15,203 bases of DNA from JAUWQU01 sp964605095. Lineage in GTDB: Bacteria > Planctomycetota > Phycisphaerae > SM23-33. This document shows positions 9,459 to 15,203 of the stretch, in pieces. Each line of letters opens with the position of its first letter. Position 1 is the stretch's first letter. A model generated the notes under the pieces. That model saw only the letters and a program-made list of their open reading frames with translations, did no database searches and was not told the origin of the DNA. A program made the translations under genes and the position numbers. The stretch is from the NCBI GenBank assembly GCA_964605095.1, contig CAZSBS010000108.1, forward strand, positions 1 through 15,203, given 5' to 3'.

Positions 9459-9586
9459 CAACAGTGACAAGTAGCCGGTAGCCGGTAGCCGGTTAAAAAC
9501 GAACGACGGAACACGGACGTTCATAGGAGTAATCTGTCTTCATCTGCCGCGTTCTCTATATAAGGGAATCATCAGGAGAGTAAGGG
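9459..9586 (+). other. intergenic stretch with heptamer repeat and possible leader
   Basis: No gene is visible here. It holds the GTAGCCG tandem repeat (9471-9494), an AT-rich patch (TATATAAG near 9558) that could serve as a -10-like element, and the ribosome site AGGAG at 9574-9578 for the following short ORF. No rho-independent terminator is obvious after the preceding gene. Confidence 0.4.
9471..9494. repeat. 7-bp tandem repeat, three copies
   Basis: The heptamer GTAGCCG occurs three times in a row (9471-9477, 9478-9484, 9485-9491), followed by GTT. It begins 13 bp after the stop of the GH123/DUF4091-like gene. Seven-base units favour slippage; it may also be part of a dispersed repeat. 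No function can be assigned. Confidence 0.8.
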
Positions 9587-9796
9587 ATGAAAGACGTGAC
9601 CAGCCCCGACCGCGTCAAGCGAAAGGAAAGCTACGAGAAGACCTGGGCGGCCCTCGTGGTCGGCGTGCTGGACCTGTCCGCCGGGCAGACCAGGCTGACC
9701 GTCTCGGCTCCGACCATCCCAGGCCGGCAGGCGATGGAACTCAAGGCCGCGCGCCTTACGCGCCTGACCGGCCCCGGCATTTTGGGCCGCCAGTAA
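9587..9796 (+). CDS. 69-residue ORF, possible tail fragment of a sulfatase/glycosidase-type protein
   Basis: 69 residues. It begins with SPDRVKRKESYEKTWAALVV and goes on with VGVLDLSAGQTRLTV and PGRQAMELKAARLTRL. From memory, this pattern (basic DRV stretch, W, alternating beta strands, PG, then M-[DE]-L-K) resembles the last beta strands of C-terminal domains on planctomycete sulfatases and fucosidase-like proteins, so it may be the remnant of such a gene. Against simple decay, it has a good Shine-Dalgarno (AGGAG at 9574-9578, 8 bases before ATG). An in-frame TAA at 9581-9583 sits two codons upstream of the ATG, so it cannot be read as part of a longer protein. No signal peptide is present, and no remaining upstream part of the domain is visible in any frame of the preceding 128 bp. 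Confidence 0.5.
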   Translation: MKDVTSPDRVKRKESYEKTWAALVVGVLDLSAGQTRLTVSAPTIPGRQAMELKAARLTRLTGPGILGRQ

Positions 9797-9968
9797 ACAG
9801 GAATTGGGCACGATGCGGATGGTAAAGTAGAGCTGTGCCGACAAGGCCTGGGCGTGGGTCGTCAACCAGTAATTCTCAATTCTCTATGCCCCAGCCGCCG
9901 CGCCCCAGCACATTATCGCGAGCAAATTGTCCTTGGACGCGATTGACGCCTTGACGCATAATACCGCC
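9797..9968. other. intergenic stretch without recognisable gene
   Basis: 172 bp between the 69-codon ORF and the alpha/beta hydrolase. I see no coding sequence, clear hairpin terminator or strong promoter. The next ORF could be extended back to a TTG at 9927, but that would put 14 residues before a normal signal peptide, so the TTG is rejected. Confidence 0.4.
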
Positions 9969-10844
9969 ATGCCAAAACACACAATACTCATCGTCGTAGT
10001 CGCAGCCGTCCTGGCCTGGGTTTGCGGGATCTCGCAGGCCCAGGTTCCCGCCGCAGGCGCCACCGCCAAGGCCGATCAGCCCTTCGAGGGCAATAAGAGC
10101 CAGTGGAACGGCTACGACCGCTACGACTTCAAGTGCGATGATCGCGCGTGCATAGTCGTTACGCCAAAGCAGGCCGCCAAGGGCCGGCCGTGGATATGGC
10201 GGGCACGGTTCTGGGGCCATGAGCCACAGACCGACGTGGCGCTGCTGGCCAAAGGATTCCACGTGGTTTACATGGAAGTTGGCGGACTCTTCGGCTGCCC
10301 GTCCGCCGTGGCGCACTGGAACGCTTTTTACAAGCTGCTGACCGACAAGCACGGCCTGTCGCCCAAGGCTGCCCTGGAGGGCATGAGCCGCGGCGGATTG
10401 ATAATCTTCAACTGGGCCGCCGCCAACCCCGACAAGGTCGCCTGCATCTACGCCGACGCGCCCGTCTGCGACTTCAAGAGCTGGCCCGGCGGCAAGGGCA
10501 AGTCAAAAGGCTCCGGCGGCGACTGGAACGCCTGCCTGAAGGCCTATGGCTTCACCGAGGAGCAGGCCCTGGCCTACAAGGGCAACCCAATCGACAACCT
10601 CAAGCCTCTGGCCAAGGCGAAGATCCCGCTGCTGCACGTGGTTGGAGCGGCCGACACGGTCGTGCCGGTGGCTGAGAACACCGACATCGTCGCCAAGCGA
10701 TACAAGGAACTTGGCGGCGAGATCGAAGTTATCTCGAAACCCAACTGCAACCATCACCCTCACAGCCTGAAGGACCCCAAGCCGATCGTGGACTTCGTGC
10801 TCAAGCACACCGGCCAGGCCGAGCCCAAGGGCAAGACGGATTGA
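9969..10844 (+). CDS. secreted alpha/beta hydrolase
   Basis: 291 residues from ATG 9969-9971. A signal peptide (MPKHTILIVVVAAVLAWVCG, cleavage likely after AQA or SQA near residues 23-25) suggests export. The fold is indicated by PWIWRARFWGHEPQTDVALL, the strand GFHVVYMEVGG, the nucleophile elbow GMSRGG (S140), the strand KVACIYADAPV, the acid candidate GAADTVVP (D229) and a C-terminal histidine cluster NHHPHSL (H262, H263, H265). The catalytic triad therefore looks complete. The order and length match small secreted esterase or lipase-like hydrolases of planctomycetes, whose substrates are mostly unknown; an acyl ester on a glycan is one possibility given the glycan-active neighbour upstream. 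No Shine-Dalgarno precedes the ATG. It converges with trpE across a 45-bp gap. Confidence 0.85.
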   Translation: MPKHTILIVVVAAVLAWVCGISQAQVPAAGATAKADQPFEGNKSQWNGYDRYDFKCDDRACIVVTPKQAAKGRPWIWRARFWGHEPQTDVALLAKGFHVVYMEVGGLFGCPSAVAHWNAFYKLLTDKHGLSPKAALEGMSRGGLIIFNWAAANPDKVACIYADAPVCDFKSWPGGKGKSKGSGGDWNACLKAYGFTEEQALAYKGNPIDNLKPLAKAKIPLLHVVGAADTVVPVAENTDIVAKRYKELGGEIEVISKPNCNHHPHSLKDPKPIVDFVLKHTGQAEPKGKTD

Positions 10845-10846
10845 CC

Positions 10847-10895
10847 GATTGATCCGCCCCTCGACTTCGCTCGGAACTCCGCAAGTGGATCAATC
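10847..10895. terminator. hairpin between convergent genes, possible two-way terminator
   Basis: Arms GATTGATCC (10847-10855) and GGATCAATC (10887-10895) pair perfectly over 9 bp, extendable by two more pairs including a G-T. The loop of about 31 bases is large and neither strand shows a T-tract, so it is not a standard intrinsic terminator. It sits exactly between the two convergent genes and includes the stop codon and last codon of trpE (10890-10895). Confidence 0.4.
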
Positions 10896-12401
10896 TCCGA
10901 ATCCCGCCTCGGCCACTTCCACCGCGCGGATCAGAGCCCGCGCCTTGTTGAGAGTTTCCTGGTACTCGTTTTCAGGCACGGAGTCGGCGACGATGCCGCC
11001 GCCGGCCTGGATGTAGACCTTGCCTTGGCACAGGACCATTGTCCGAAGGGCGATGCAGGTGTCCATGTTGCCCGAGAAGTCCACGTATCCCACGGCCCCG
11101 CCGTACGGGCCGCGACGTGTGGGCTCGAACTCGTCGATGATCTCCATCGCCCGAATCTTCGGCGCGCCGCTGACGGTGCCTACCGGTAGCGTGACGCGCA
11201 GGGCGTCCAAGGCCGTCATGCCCTCAGCCAGCCGGCCTGTTACATTCGATACGATGTGCATGACGTGGCTGTATCGCTCGACGGTCATCACGTCGGACAG
11301 TTCGATGCTGTTAGGCCTGGCGACCCGCCCGACGTCGTTTCGGCCAAGGTCCACGAGCATTATGTGCTCGGCGCGTTCCTTCTCGTCGGCCAGGAGTTCG
11401 GCTTCCAGGGCCTGGTCCTGCTCGGCTGTCTTGCCTCGCGGGCGGGTTCCCGCCAGTGGGCGGTTGGTGACCAGACCATCCTCGACGCGGCAGAGTATCT
11501 CCGGCGAGCTGCCGACAAGAGTGACCTCCGGGCTGTCGAGCACGAACATGAACGGCGACGGGTTGATAACCCGCAGGGCGCGGTAGATGTCGAAGGCCGA
11601 GGCACTGGTCGAAAGGCTCAGCCGCTGGCTCGGCACGACCTGGAAGATGTCGCCGGCGCGGATGTACTCCTTGCACGCCTCGACCACCTTCATGTACTGG
11701 CCGCGCGTCAAGTTACTCTCGTAAGGCTTCTTCGGGAGCTGTTCAAGGTGGATCTCCCCCACCGACTGGCCCTTGCCTTCCCGCAGCCGGGTGATAGTCC
11801 GTTCGATGGCGTCCGTCGCGTCGGCGTAGGCCTGTCCGGGGTCGCCTGTGACGTGGGCGTTGACGACGACCTTGACGGTCTTCGAGACATGGTCGAAGAT
11901 CACCATCGTCCGGTAGAGTCCGAACGACAACTCCGGCAGGCGCCTGTCGTCGGCGGGCCCCTGGCCGAGGTTTTCGTAGTAGCGGATCAGGTCGTAGCCG
12001 GCGTAGCCGACGATTCCGCCGGTGAACCGGGGCAGCCCGGGCATGTGAACAGGCCTGTAGGGGCTCATCAGCTTGCCCAGTTCAGCCAGCGGGTCGTGGG
12101 TGTTGATAATCTCCGGCTGGGCCTGCCCGCGGCAGCGGATGGTCAGCTCGTCACCCGCGGCGGTCACCGTCAGTTCCGGGTCTGCCCCGGTAAAACTGTA
12201 GCGCGCGATCCGCTCGCCGCCGACAACGCTCTCCAGCAGGAACGAATGGCTGGCCGGAGCGAAACCCACGGGGCGCGAGATCCTCTGGTACGCCATGACC
12301 GGCGTCAGCGCATCAGCCAGGAGCTGGCGGCAGACCGGTATCGTGTTGCCCTTCTGGGCCAGGGCCTTGAACTCCTCGAAATCGGGGTAATAGTGCTTCA
12401 T
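10890..12401 (-). CDS. trpE: anthranilate synthase component I
   Basis: 503 residues from ATG 12399-12401. This enzyme makes anthranilate from chorismate and an amino group, the first step of tryptophan synthesis, with the glutaminase subunit TrpG. The N-terminal domain holds the tryptophan feedback site motif LLES (residues 55-58). The chorismate-binding domain fills the C-terminal half, with GRNDVGRVARPNSIEL, SHVMHIVSNVTGRL, LPVGTVSGAPKIRAMEIIDE, GAVGYVDFSGNMDTCIALRT and IQAGGGIVADSVPENEYQET. The GTVSGAPK form and LLES favour TrpE over the paralogue PabB. The frame could start at a TTG (12420-12422), which would overlap the previous gene's stop, so the ATG is preferred. It lies 10 bp after the zinc-ribbon membrane gene and is likely co-transcribed with it. 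No trpG or other trp gene adjoins, and no tryptophan leader peptide is visible. Confidence 0.95.
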   Translation of the reverse strand: MKHYYPDFEEFKALAQKGNTIPVCRQLLADALTPVMAYQRISRPVGFAPASHSFLLESVVGGERIARYSFTGADPELTVTAAGDELTIRCRGQAQPEIINTHDPLAELGKLMSPYRPVHMPGLPRFTGGIVGYAGYDLIRYYENLGQGPADDRRLPELSFGLYRTMVIFDHVSKTVKVVVNAHVTGDPGQAYADATDAIERTITRLREGKGQSVGEIHLEQLPKKPYESNLTRGQYMKVVEACKEYIRAGDIFQVVPSQRLSLSTSASAFDIYRALRVINPSPFMFVLDSPEVTLVGSSPEILCRVEDGLVTNRPLAGTRPRGKTAEQDQALEAELLADEKERAEHIMLVDLGRNDVGRVARPNSIELSDVMTVERYSHVMHIVSNVTGRLAEGMTALDALRVTLPVGTVSGAPKIRAMEIIDEFEPTRRGPYGGAVGYVDFSGNMDTCIALRTMVLCQGKVYIQAGGGIVADSVPENEYQETLNKARALIRAVEVAEAGFGD

Positions 12402-12411
12402 GCTGTGCGGA

Positions 12412-13812
12412 TCACTTGCCAAGTTCTCCCGGAAGGTTCTCCGGCATGATGCTCTTTGGCGGCGCGGGGTTGTCCTTCAACCACTTATTGGTTGCCGCCA
12501 GTTGCTTTTCCAACGTCGCCTTGTCAAGCCACTCAACAGGCGCCGCCACTTGTATGCCGGGCAGGCGTATCACCAGGGCGCCATCGCCCAGACCGCATCC
12601 CGGGCCGCTGTAGGCGACGATCAACTCGGCCGCGTTAGGCGCGGACTCGAACTGGGTGGTATCCCGGCCATCCTTGAAGAGGTATATCACGTCCGAGTTC
12701 TTGATATCCCCGGCCGGACCCCGATGGGCGGTTGTCCCTGGGCCTCTGGTCGGGCTGATGAAGAGCTTGCTCGGGCAGTCGTCGCCGACGAGCTGGCCCA
12801 GGAAGGCCGGGAGCCTGCGGCGGTCCTCCTCGTAAACGTACCGTTTCAGGGCCTTGTGGATGTCCTTCATCTGCTCCATCATCGCCTCGCGCGTATCGCT
12901 CTGCTGCTTGGGCGTCAACACCTTGGACGCCCCACCCGGGCCGGCGGCGGTGCTTATCATGACGCGCTGGACCGTGAAATACCTGGCCCAGACCAGCTCC
13001 GGCGCCGGCAGCGCCGTGCTGACCACCAGCGGCCCCAGCAGCAGCCCGACTACCCCCCCGCCGATGACGAGGCCATAGTGTGCGCCAATGTGCTTGCGGA
13101 CCGACTTGGACAACAGCGGAGCCAGAATGTACGCAGCCCCGGCAATCAACGAGAACACGCCGGCAACACCGAAGATCATCACGGCGTCCTTGCCCTGGCT
13201 GGTGACGATCTCGCTCTTGGAAAACGCCAGAAACAGCAGGGCCGGACCGTTCATCACGTTCCTGGCCGCCCCGCCCAGCATGATTCCGATGCAGACCCGG
13301 CTGCCGGCGCCGCCGGCAAGAGCGACGATCACGCCGATGCCTGCAAATATGGCTGCCGCACCGTAGATAAGTTCCATACCCTGCGCATGGGCCTGGATGG
13401 CCCCCAGCATCGTCGCCACGGAGTCCACGATCACGACCAGGGCGACGACAATGGATATTCCAGCGACGGCCTGGACCGCGGTGAGCTTCGGCTTTCGCGA
13501 GCCGTGATACACACGTACTGGCGCAAGCCGGGCCATGGGCACATCGTCATCATCGTCCTGGAGAGCGTACATCGCGTCAGGCGCCGCCGGCCTGGGCACA
13601 GCCGGCGGTGGCCTATGTACAGTCGGCGGCGTGGCCGGCCTGGGCGCAGGGTGATGCGCGTGGGGCCGAGCGGCCTGGGCGCCTGCCGGCTGGGCATTGG
13701 GCGACGGTACGAGGAAGGTCAGGCCGCAATCCGTGCAGCGCGCCTTGCGGCCCGCCGCGGAGTCGGCTACCTCGAACTTCCTTCCGCACTTGCATCGAAA
13801 GCGAATAGTCAT
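12412..13812 (-). CDS. zinc-ribbon, proline-rich, multi-helix membrane protein
   Basis: 466 residues. The N-terminus is a small MJ0042-like zinc ribbon with C7, C9, C26 and C29 (CKCGRKFEVAD to CTDCGLTF). A proline/alanine/histidine-rich linker (about 38-80) and an acidic patch (DDDDD) follow. Membrane helices are expected near residues 112-138, 147-167, 171-198, 210-234 and 245-268. The C-terminal 190 residues or so are outside the membrane: a helical segment (EAMMEQMKDIHKALKRYVYE) is followed by RRRLPAFLGQLVGDDCPSKLF and a beta-rich part, resembling the tails of planctomycete DUF1559/prepilin-like proteins. Function unknown; zinc-ribbon-plus-membrane proteins of this style are common and poorly studied in planctomycetes. 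A Shine-Dalgarno (GGGGAG about 9 bases upstream) supports the ATG at 13810-13812. It is followed directly by trpE, with no obvious functional link. Confidence 0.85.
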   Translation of the reverse strand: MTIRFRCKCGRKFEVADSAAGRKARCTDCGLTFLVPSPNAQPAGAQAARPHAHHPAPRPATPPTVHRPPPAVPRPAAPDAMYALQDDDDDVPMARLAPVRVYHGSRKPKLTAVQAVAGISIVVALVVIVDSVATMLGAIQAHAQGMELIYGAAAIFAGIGVIVALAGGAGSRVCIGIMLGGAARNVMNGPALLFLAFSKSEIVTSQGKDAVMIFGVAGVFSLIAGAAYILAPLLSKSVRKHIGAHYGLVIGGGVVGLLLGPLVVSTALPAPELVWARYFTVQRVMISTAAGPGGASKVLTPKQQSDTREAMMEQMKDIHKALKRYVYEEDRRRLPAFLGQLVGDDCPSKLFISPTRGPGTTAHRGPAGDIKNSDVIYLFKDGRDTTQFESAPNAAELIVAYSGPGCGLGDGALVIRLPGIQVAAPVEWLDKATLEKQLAATNKWLKDNPAPPKSIMPENLPGELGK

Positions 13813-13851
13813 ATCACAACACTCCCCTGGTTACAGGAGCAGGCCACAAAC

Positions 13852-13857
13852 ATTGTA
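13852..13857 (-). promoter_or_regulatory. candidate -10 box (TACAAT)
   Basis: On the minus strand TACAAT matches the sigma-70 -10 consensus at five of six positions, about 40 bases before the start codon. The stretch 17 bases further upstream (TTACAG) is a poor -35 and lies inside the end of the palindromic element. The call is weak. Confidence 0.3.
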
Positions 13858-13860
13858 ACT

Positions 13861-14104
13861 CAAACTGACCGATTCTGTAAGCCCCGAACGGGGCGGCAGT
13901 ATTTAGCCGGGGGCGTAAGCCCCCGGAAAGGAATCTTTTATATAAATGAGCCCTGAAGGGGCGACAGAGCAAGCCTGCAACCTTGCCACTGGCACACCAT
14001 TCTGTCGCCCCTTCGGGGCTCTTGTTCTTATCACATTATTCCGGGGGCTTACGCCCCCGGCTAAACACTGTCGGCTCTCCGGGCCTGCCGAACCGGTCAG
14101 TTTG
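13861..14104. repeat. 244-bp nested palindromic element (MITE-like)
   Basis: The two halves are reverse complements of each other almost throughout. The ends CAAACTGACCG (13861-13871) and CGGTCAGTTTG (14094-14104) match perfectly. Arms 13897-13928 and 14039-14070 differ at 1 of 32 bases. Arms 13948-13968 and 14001-14021 differ at 1 of 21. Each arm contains its own hairpin: CCGGGGGC-GTAA-GCCCCCGG at 13907-13926 with its mirror at 14041-14060, and a GAGCCCC/GGGGC hairpin near 13948-13962 with its mirror near 14007-14021. The centre (13969-14000) forms the loop. No ORF is inside. It fills most of the 327-bp gap between the ROK kinase stop and the zinc-ribbon gene start; outside it only about 48 bp (13813-13860) and 35 bp (14105-14139) remain. 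It could act as a terminator or attenuator between the genes, or simply be a mobile repeat. Confidence 0.85.
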
Positions 14105-14127
14105 CGCAGTAAGAATCATTCCGGCGG

Positions 14128-14145
14128 CGACTACGACGACTACGA
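14128..14145. repeat. two 9-bp direct repeats across the kinase stop
   Basis: CGACTACGA occurs twice in a row (14128-14136, 14137-14145). The second copy includes the stop codon of the ROK kinase (14140-14142). Probably minor slippage; no function seen. Confidence 0.6.
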
Positions 14146-15108
14146 GCCGAACTCCTGCCAAGCCACCCCGGCCGCGCCTATCACGCCGGCGTCGTTGCCC
14201 AGCGTGGCCAGGGCCAGTTCGGTCCGGGGCTCGGTCATTTTCCAGTGCATCTGTCGATAGTGCATGGTCACCGGCGCCAGCAGGTCGTCGCCCGCGCCCG
14301 CCATACCGCCGGCCAGGACTATCCGGTCGGGGTCCAATATCCGCGAGAAGCTGATGCATCCCATGGCCAGGTAGCGGCACATCTCGTCCCAGACCTCGGA
14401 CGCGAACTCGTCACCGGCCTTGCGATGCTCGTTGATGTCCTTGCTGGTCAGCTTTCCGCCATCCTTGAGCACCTGCCGCAGGCTGCTTTGCCTCTGGCCG
14501 GCCTCAAGGGCCTTGGCGGCGTGGTTGCTCATAAACGTGGCCGAGCAGTACTGCTCGATGCAGCCGTGCTGTCCGCAGCCGCACAGCCGGCCGTCGGGTA
14601 CGATCAGGGTGTGGCCAAGCTCGGCGCCGATCTCGTGTGCGCCGTGCAGGACCTTGCCGTCGACGATCACTCCACCGCCTACGCCGGTTCCAAGTGTCAG
14701 CAGGACCATGTCGCGGGACTGCCTGCCCGCCCCGCAGAGGAACTCGCCGAGCCCGGCGGCATTGGCGTCGTTCTCCAACGAGCACGGCAGGCCGAGGGCC
14801 TCGGAAATGAGGGCCTTGAGAGGCACGTTGGTCATGCCGGGGATGTTCGGCGAGTTGTATACGATGCCCTTGGACATGCTGAGGGGCCCCGGCGAGCCGA
14901 TGCCGACTCCAACGACCTCGGCCTTGCCGAGATGCGCCTTGTCCATGGCCTGGCGAGCGCCGGCGACCATCTGCCCGACGACCCCGTCAATGCCGTCGTC
15001 CTGCGGCGTGGGAAGCTGAAAAATCGAACTTGCCTTGCGATTCTCGTCAAGCAGGCCGAACTTGATGAACGTCCCGCCGAGGTCGATGCCGATACAAACC
15101 TTGCCCAT
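14140..15108 (-). CDS. ROK-family sugar kinase (probable glucokinase)
   Basis: 322 residues from ATG 15106-15108. ROK kinases phosphorylate hexoses such as glucose, N-acetylmannosamine or fructose with ATP in the cytoplasm. The phosphate-binding loop is IDLGGTFIKFGLLD (residues 8-21). LENDANAAGLGE holds the catalytic aspartate D114. The loop TLGTGVGGG follows near 138, and GAELGH contains E163 and H166. The zinc motif CGCGQHGCIEQ has C176, C178, C183 and E185, completing the ROK signature with H166. ILDPDRIVLAGGMAGAG near the end is the second ATP-binding region. Substrate cannot be told from the sequence. A weak GGAG lies about 11 bases before the ATG. The frame remains open further upstream, but that part is a 9-bp repeat and begins with a TTG, so it was left out. 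Confidence 0.92.
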   Translation of the reverse strand: MGKVCIGIDLGGTFIKFGLLDENRKASSIFQLPTPQDDGIDGVVGQMVAGARQAMDKAHLGKAEVVGVGIGSPGPLSMSKGIVYNSPNIPGMTNVPLKALISEALGLPCSLENDANAAGLGEFLCGAGRQSRDMVLLTLGTGVGGGVIVDGKVLHGAHEIGAELGHTLIVPDGRLCGCGQHGCIEQYCSATFMSNHAAKALEAGQRQSSLRQVLKDGGKLTSKDINEHRKAGDEFASEVWDEMCRYLAMGCISFSRILDPDRIVLAGGMAGAGDDLLAPVTMHYRQMHWKMTEPRTELALATLGNDAGVIGAAGVAWQEFGS

Positions 15109-15121
15109 GTCGCGCCGCTCT

Positions 15122-15177
15122 CCAATGTTGCCATGTTGACAATGCTGACCAATGTCGCCGCGGTTGCCGCTGTTGCC
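15122..15177 (-). repeat. degenerate 9-bp tandem repeat, six units
   Basis: Read on the minus strand, six consecutive 9-mers (15177 down to 15124) resemble GGCAACATT: GGCAACAGC, GGCAACCGC, GGCGACATT, GGTCAGCAT, TGTCAACAT, GGCAACATT, followed by GG. The repeat ends 13 bases before the start codon of the ROK kinase and contains part of its likely leader. In frame with the kinase it would read as G-N/D/Q-x triplets, but no plausible start codon precedes it. Confidence 0.6.
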
Positions 15178-15203
15178 CAAAAAGGCCCAAAACCGAATGT
15201 AAT

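Noticed and set aside
11256..12449. 397-codon open frame on the plus strand
   Set aside because: Antisense to trpE, which has all family motifs.
12400..13956. 518-codon open frame on the plus strand
   Set aside because: Antisense to the zinc-ribbon membrane gene, runs into the palindromic element, and shows no domain.
13861..14104. CRISPR array
   Set aside because: The repeats are inverted, not direct, and there are no regularly spaced spacers.
15109..15180. N-terminal extension of the ROK kinase from a TTG
   Set aside because: The extension is a simple 9-bp repeat translated as G-N-x triplets, and the ATG at 15108 gives a standard ROK N-terminus.

Overview
This is a GC-rich window with compact, mostly operonic genes. 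The gene content points to a planctomycete, probably of the Phycisphaerae type. The clues are a MoxR / DUF58 / BatA-like / VWA cluster with large membrane-anchored VWA proteins, a protein joining an MJ0042-like zinc ribbon to a proline-rich linker and membrane helices, a secreted GH123/DUF4091-type protein, several weak or absent Shine-Dalgarno sites, and large palindromic intergenic repeats. This assignment is inference from gene families; no marker gene such as rRNA is present.

Layout. Positions 1-6258 (minus strand) carry one operon, read from right to left: a MoxR AAA+ ATPase, a DUF58 protein, a BatA-like VWA membrane protein whose start overlaps the DUF58 stop, a 269-bp AT-rich inverted-repeat element, and a second VWA membrane protein that runs off the left edge. 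Positions 6483-9458 (plus) encode a 991-residue secreted multidomain protein with a GH123/DUF4091-like catalytic part. Positions 9459-9968 are a loosely packed stretch with a short heptamer repeat and a 69-codon ORF that looks like the detached tail of a larger sulfatase or glycosidase-type protein. Positions 9969-10844 (plus) encode a secreted alpha/beta hydrolase. Positions 10890-13812 (minus) hold a zinc-ribbon membrane protein followed 10 bp later by trpE. A 244-bp nested palindrome (13861-14104) separates this pair from a ROK-family sugar kinase (14140-15108, minus), which has a degenerate 9-bp tandem repeat directly upstream.

How the genes may work together. The MoxR-DUF58-VWA genes are a classical chaperone-like set: the ATPase is thought to act on VWA-bearing partners at the membrane, but the client is unknown here. 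The GH123/DUF4091-like protein and the alpha/beta hydrolase both carry signal peptides, and the ROK kinase would act on sugars inside the cell, so glycan use is a plausible but unproven common theme. TrpE has no adjacent trpG, so its amidotransferase partner must be encoded elsewhere.

The most unusual content is not protein coding. It is the two palindromic elements, one placed inside an operon and the other directly upstream of a gene, together with the 9-bp repeat ahead of the ROK gene. I see no tRNA, rRNA, CRISPR array, transposase or phage gene, and no convincing new defence or biosynthetic system.
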